Assembly (NCBI GenBank): GCA_964547415.1
Contig: CAZJNX010000215.1
Coordinates: 1 to 7,548 of the forward strand
Direction: 5' to 3'
DNA from: CAZJNX01 sp964547415
Lineage (GTDB): Bacteria > Pseudomonadota > Alphaproteobacteria > Rhizobiales > Amorphaceae
Length of the DNA: 7,548 bases
Below the pieces are notes generated by a model. That model was not told the origin of the DNA. It searched no databases and was given only the letters and a program-made list of their open reading frames with translations. Each line of letters opens with the position of its first letter. Positions within the stretch are counted from its first letter, which is position 1. Shown one piece after another: positions 5,801-7,548 of the stretch. The position numbers were made by a program, and so were the translations under genes.

Positions 5801-7379
5801 GTTCGCAGAGCGAGGCGGGCTACACACGAAGTTCAATTTCAACATCGTCGATAACTGCGGGTCGTCTGCAAACACGGTCGGCAACGAGGGCGTTCAGCAA
5901 GCTGCGTGTGCTTGGGTTTCCAATCCAGAAGGAAATGATGAATATACGCCAAGCCGCCATGCAGAGATCAGCGGCAACACATTCATCAACCTACCCTTTT
6001 CCGCTATCAGCGTTCATAGCATTGTAGCATTTGTTACAAAGAATTATTGCAAGGATGTTCACGAGACGTGGATCAATGCCACGGACGATCCGGACGGGAC
6101 GTTTCAGGCCGACTATCATTTCATTATCGGCAACTTTGTCCAGAACGTCGATCTCGACTGGAGTCAGTCTGCGGGCATCGAGTGCGCTCGCTTGCCGCAT
6201 GTCGTGATCGCGGACAACACGATCGTTGATACCGAGTACGGGGCAATTTCCATTAACGACTGCGAGATAGTAAGGATTTCTGGCAACACGATCATCGACG
6301 CGGCGACGGTCGTGGATGAAACGGCCGACAACTTTTTCACCAAATCCGCAATCGTCATCGGTCAGGGCGCCAACGCCATGGACCCGATGCAAACGTGTAT
6401 CGTTAACAACACGATCCGGAGAACGGTAAGCGGAGCGCAACATTTTTGTGTGACGTCACGTTCGAACCAAGACACAGACGCCATCGGTCGCGTCCTCATC
6501 GAAAATAACGACTTCGCAGACGGGTTCTCGACGACGGTCGGCAGCCCGGTCCACTTCTTTGGCACGGCGCTGCCGGTCGCAGGCTCGACCTATACGAACA
6601 ATTCGGACGGCCTGCTGGCGGAGCCAACTAGAGGGTTCTGGCCGCTCGACGCCGAGATCAAGCTCGACCCGTCGGTTGACGGCTACCGCCACCTCATCTG
6701 CACGAACGACGGGTACGGGCACGGCGGCGCGTGGGCGTCCGGAACGACCTACGCGCTCCAGGACCATGTGTTGTCCAGCAACGGCGCCGTCTATCGGTGC
6801 GACGAAGCCGGCAGTGGGGCGTCCACCAACGAGCCGACGTTCAGCGGGCGGTTCGACACGCTGGCGGACGGCTATCGGTGGGAGAAGGTCGGCCCGCCCG
6901 CCACGTTCCGTCAGGGCTCGCCCGTCGGGAACGACCAGGTCCAGCGCACCAAGAGGGCCGTTTCGGGCGAGGCCGCATCGCACACCTATACCGCAATCGA
7001 CAGCGCGGGCGCCGAGTTCGATGCGGTGCAGACCGTCGTCGAAGCGGTCGTCACCGGCTCGCCGCAAGGCTACTGGCGGGTCAAGACAATGAAAGCCGGA
7101 ACGTTGGCGACCAAGTTGGACGTGAGGCACAACAACGTCCGCATCGCCAACAGCGTCGCCTTTCGCCCCGAGGACGACGATGGGACCCTCAACGGAACGG
7201 CCACCGCGCGGTGGTCGCAGGGGCACTTCGTCCAGCCCTATTTCTACCCTGCCGCCTCCGTCACGCCGACGGTGAACGGCCAGGTTACCGTCGAGGCGAC
7301 CGACAACACCACGCTGACGTTGAAGTACCGCGGCAGCGACGGGGTGGTCCGAAATTTCACCCTCACGGCCGATGCCTGA
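2802..7379 (+). CDS. Modular phage-type tail fibre/tailspike with DUF2793 N-terminus and pectate-lyase-like beta-helix
   Basis: This 1525-residue protein is predicted to be a receptor-binding fibre or spike of a phage-like particle. Residues 2-105 match the DUF2793 pattern (LPYLQAAQAQKHVTINEAL), the presumed particle-attachment end. Residues ~272-316 carry a motif familiar from alphaproteobacterial phage fibres (NKASAAATASHLFQ, SGRAEFGL, VKVSPDGSTWH). Residues 352-857 are a shaft of two long modules (from 352 and 623, each with FLRADGTWAVP, DGD.GDVTV and LNVEDGA/INVEDGA) separated by 47-residue repeats (486-610), ending in DGLMAAADKSKLDG. Residues ~864-1260 start with DFGAVGDGTTDDAAAIQAA, the pectate-lyase-3/tailspike signature. 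They continue as beta-helix rungs (ISGNTFINL 1056, IIGNFVQNV 1108, IADNTIV 1136, ISGNTII 1159, IVNNTIRRT 1200, IENNDFAD 1233). Residues ~1310-1363 have a CBM5/12-like Trp/Tyr/Cys pattern. The last ~95 residues (to NFTLTADA) form a beta-rich tail. Polysaccharide binding or depolymerisation is inferred, and catalytic acids cannot be assigned by eye. No signal peptide is visible. The beta-helix DNA is markedly poorer in GC, indicating mosaic origin. The gene has its own promoter, and no other phage gene is in view. Confidence 0.93.
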   Translation: MSVSSNLKLPYLQAAQAQKHVTINEALEIIDVALQLSVEDKDLSAPPADPAEGVRYIVAAGASGTFAGHEDDVAVWRAGAWIFLSPQVGWRAFVRDENRLYVFTPAGWSATASEGGGAGSVAASLTGTTLAIDVDAAHGEVDLSPLVTTDAGALVTGTLDEARLPASLSGLTLTGTLSQDYANLAYGGTGLSVSVADNGNAYLAGSTGPGAIDGQSRLYWSRAAGCWRTEGAFEADGLGVGGASPDGVNRLAMAGEAALFTNANGDVRVKVNKASAAATASHLFQSDWSGRAEFGLVGGDTFVVKVSPDGSTWHTGLSVDPADGGVSVPTGLTVAGSPVVTAGDVFAGAASGLVPGSGGGTSAFLRADGTWAVPPMEGGLADGDYGDVTVSSGGAVWTIADGAVTDGNLAPVAGATLKGRDGPDSGPPRDLTAAEVRALINVEDGASADQTAAEIVAAIDADGVATDSLRTALGLGSAAYAATTAFATAAQGTKADTAVQPGDLAAVATSGAYGDLTGLPVLGTAAGEDATAFATAAQGTKADSAVQPADLAAVATSGAYGDLTGLPALGTAAGEDATAFATAAQGTKADSAVQPADLAAVATSGAYGDLSGTPGRFTALADGLAPASGGGSAAFLRADGTWAVPTGSGGVTDGDKGDVTVSASGTVWQVNAGAIADAHLSAIESGCLKGRVSAGLGAVESLTAEEVRTLLNVEDGATADQTAAEIVAAIDADPAARGALEAALALGSAAHASTDAFATAAQGARADSALQPGDLAPATAVADGLMAAADKSKLDGLSTGGGSAFLENGAGNPEGVRSAAVGTLFIRTDAAGPLESLWQKTAGSGSTGWSRVDVGRALTVRPEDFGAVGDGTTDDAAAIQAAEDHLASLGGGCLLFDGTKTYAIGTSLTKKSAITWEGVGGSATIKLLSSFPQIGGGIRTVPTSGVDVRDHKNIVLRHLTFDGNRAERGSTDHNYVLVQMNKVSHLTVEHCRFQNYAGRVFAERGGLHTKFNFNIVDNCGSSANTVGNEGVQQAACAWVSNPEGNDEYTPSRHAEISGNTFINLPFSAISVHSIVAFVTKNYCKDVHETWINATDDPDGTFQADYHFIIGNFVQNVDLDWSQSAGIECARLPHVVIADNTIVDTEYGAISINDCEIVRISGNTIIDAATVVDETADNFFTKSAIVIGQGANAMDPMQTCIVNNTIRRTVSGAQHFCVTSRSNQDTDAIGRVLIENNDFADGFSTTVGSPVHFFGTALPVAGSTYTNNSDGLLAEPTRGFWPLDAEIKLDPSVDGYRHLICTNDGYGHGGAWASGTTYALQDHVLSSNGAVYRCDEAGSGASTNEPTFSGRFDTLADGYRWEKVGPPATFRQGSPVGNDQVQRTKRAVSGEAASHTYTAIDSAGAEFDAVQTVVEAVVTGSPQGYWRVKTMKAGTLATKLDVRHNNVRIANSVAFRPEDDDGTLNGTATARWSQGHFVQPYFYPAASVTPTVNGQVTVEATDNTTLTLKYRGSDGVVRNFTLTADA
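3855..5069 (+). repeat. Duplicated long fibre-shaft module (two copies 813 bp apart)
   Basis: Copy A starts at 3855 (residue 352) and runs to 4256. Copy B starts at 4668 (residue 623) and runs to about 5069. Shared landmarks in order are GL.P.SGGG, AFLRADGTWAVP, DGD.GDVTVS, CLKGR/TLKGR, LTA.EVR.L.NVEDGA, ADQTAAEIVAAIDAD, ALGSAA, and the opening of a FATAAQG repeat. The copies are clearly homologous in protein but have drifted in DNA, so this duplication is older than the 141-bp repeats lying between the two copies. Confidence 0.75.
4257..4630 (+). repeat. 141-bp in-frame tandem repeat, about 2.65 copies
   Basis: Units start at 4257, 4398 and 4539 with an exact 141-bp period (47 residues). 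Each begins FATAAQGTKAD and continues AVQP.DLAAVATSGAYGDL. The third unit breaks off at 4630, where the sequence changes from GDLTGLP to GDLSGTP. Bases 4380-4489 and 4521-4630 are identical by eye over 110 bp, while unit 1 differs by scattered, mostly synonymous changes. A fourth, degenerate start (FATAAQGARAD) occurs at 5070. Such a period in a fibre shaft can expand or contract by recombination without breaking the frame. Confidence 0.88.
5640..6560 (+). other. GC-poor segment of the fibre gene (probable imported beta-helix cassette)
   Basis: Within the one reading frame, base composition shifts sharply. Bases 6001-6060 hold 23 G+C of 60 and 5941-6000 hold 29 of 60, against 48 of 60 at 4261-4320. 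Codons rare elsewhere in the window (ATA, GTA, AAA, AAT, TTT) become common. The segment coincides with the beta-helix rungs, and GC content rises again from about 6600. The boundaries are approximate. The frame is intact throughout, so this is domain mosaicism and not gene disruption. Confidence 0.7.
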
Positions 7380-7548
7380 GCGACGCCGCGGACACGCGGG
7401 CGCCACAGACGGGTCGCGGGCGGCCGATCCGTGACCGTCATGCCCGCCTGACGCTGCCGCGTCCGAGGAGACTTGCCGCTGCCTGTCCGCGCACCTAGTG
7501 CACTGATACAGACAAAGGATTCACGAGCGGCGCGAGACGGTGTAGGCT
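7380..7548. other. Non-coding sequence after the fibre gene
   Basis: No credible gene is seen. A short hairpin, CCGCG-GACA-CGCGG (7386-7399), lies 6 nt after the fibre stop codon and has no T-run, so it is at best a weak terminator. From about 7491 GC content drops to roughly half (21 of 40 at 7491-7530). The stretch around CACCTAGTGCACTGATAC includes a CTAG tetranucleotide (7495-7498). The AAAGGA at 7514 is not followed by a usable start codon inside the window. Confidence 0.5.

Overview
The window looks like chromosomal DNA from a high-GC alphaproteobacterium. Most of the coding sequence is strongly GC-rich (hand count 48 G+C of 60 bases at 4261-4320). The largest gene opens with a DUF2793-type domain, which is typical of alphaproteobacterial phages and phage-derived particles. 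The genus cannot be fixed from this sequence.

Layout. (1) Bases 1-70, minus strand: a tRNA-Glu(UUC) gene running off the left edge and lacking only its last acceptor base and discriminator. It has a well-placed sigma70-type promoter at 96-124. (2) 220-1320, plus strand: a secreted 366-residue protein. It has a signal peptide, a short Cys-containing domain like the C-terminal domain of 17-kDa/RT0821-type surface antigens, a long Pro/Ala/Gly-rich linker, and a tail resembling a peptidoglycan-binding repeat. (3) 1357-2307, minus strand, convergent with the previous gene across a 10-bp-arm inverted repeat: a zinc-ribbon protein with one membrane span, probably starting at a TTG codon. (4) 2308-2801: a 494-bp divergent intergenic region. 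It holds a perfect 9-bp-arm inverted repeat, a near-consensus promoter (TTGACA, 17 bp, TAGTAT) firing to the right, and a GC-rich leader of about 170 nt with strong hairpins. (5) 2802-7379, plus strand: one 1525-residue modular phage-type tail fibre or tailspike. (6) 7380-7548: non-coding sequence whose last ~60 bases fall to ordinary GC content.

The fibre gene dominates the window. In order it contains a DUF2793 N-terminus, a phage-fibre shaft of recurring modules with a 141-bp DNA tandem repeat, a pectate-lyase-like right-handed beta-helix, a small CBM5/12-like Trp/Tyr motif, and a conserved-looking beta-rich C-terminus. The beta-helix DNA is far poorer in GC (23 of 60 at 6001-6060) than the rest of the same gene, so the receptor-binding or depolymerase part looks like an imported cassette. 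No other phage structural gene is adjacent. The gene therefore behaves as a stand-alone, self-promoted fibre: an orphan prophage remnant, or the unlinked fibre of a gene transfer agent or tailocin. The tRNA, the secreted protein and the zinc-ribbon protein show no obvious functional tie to it.
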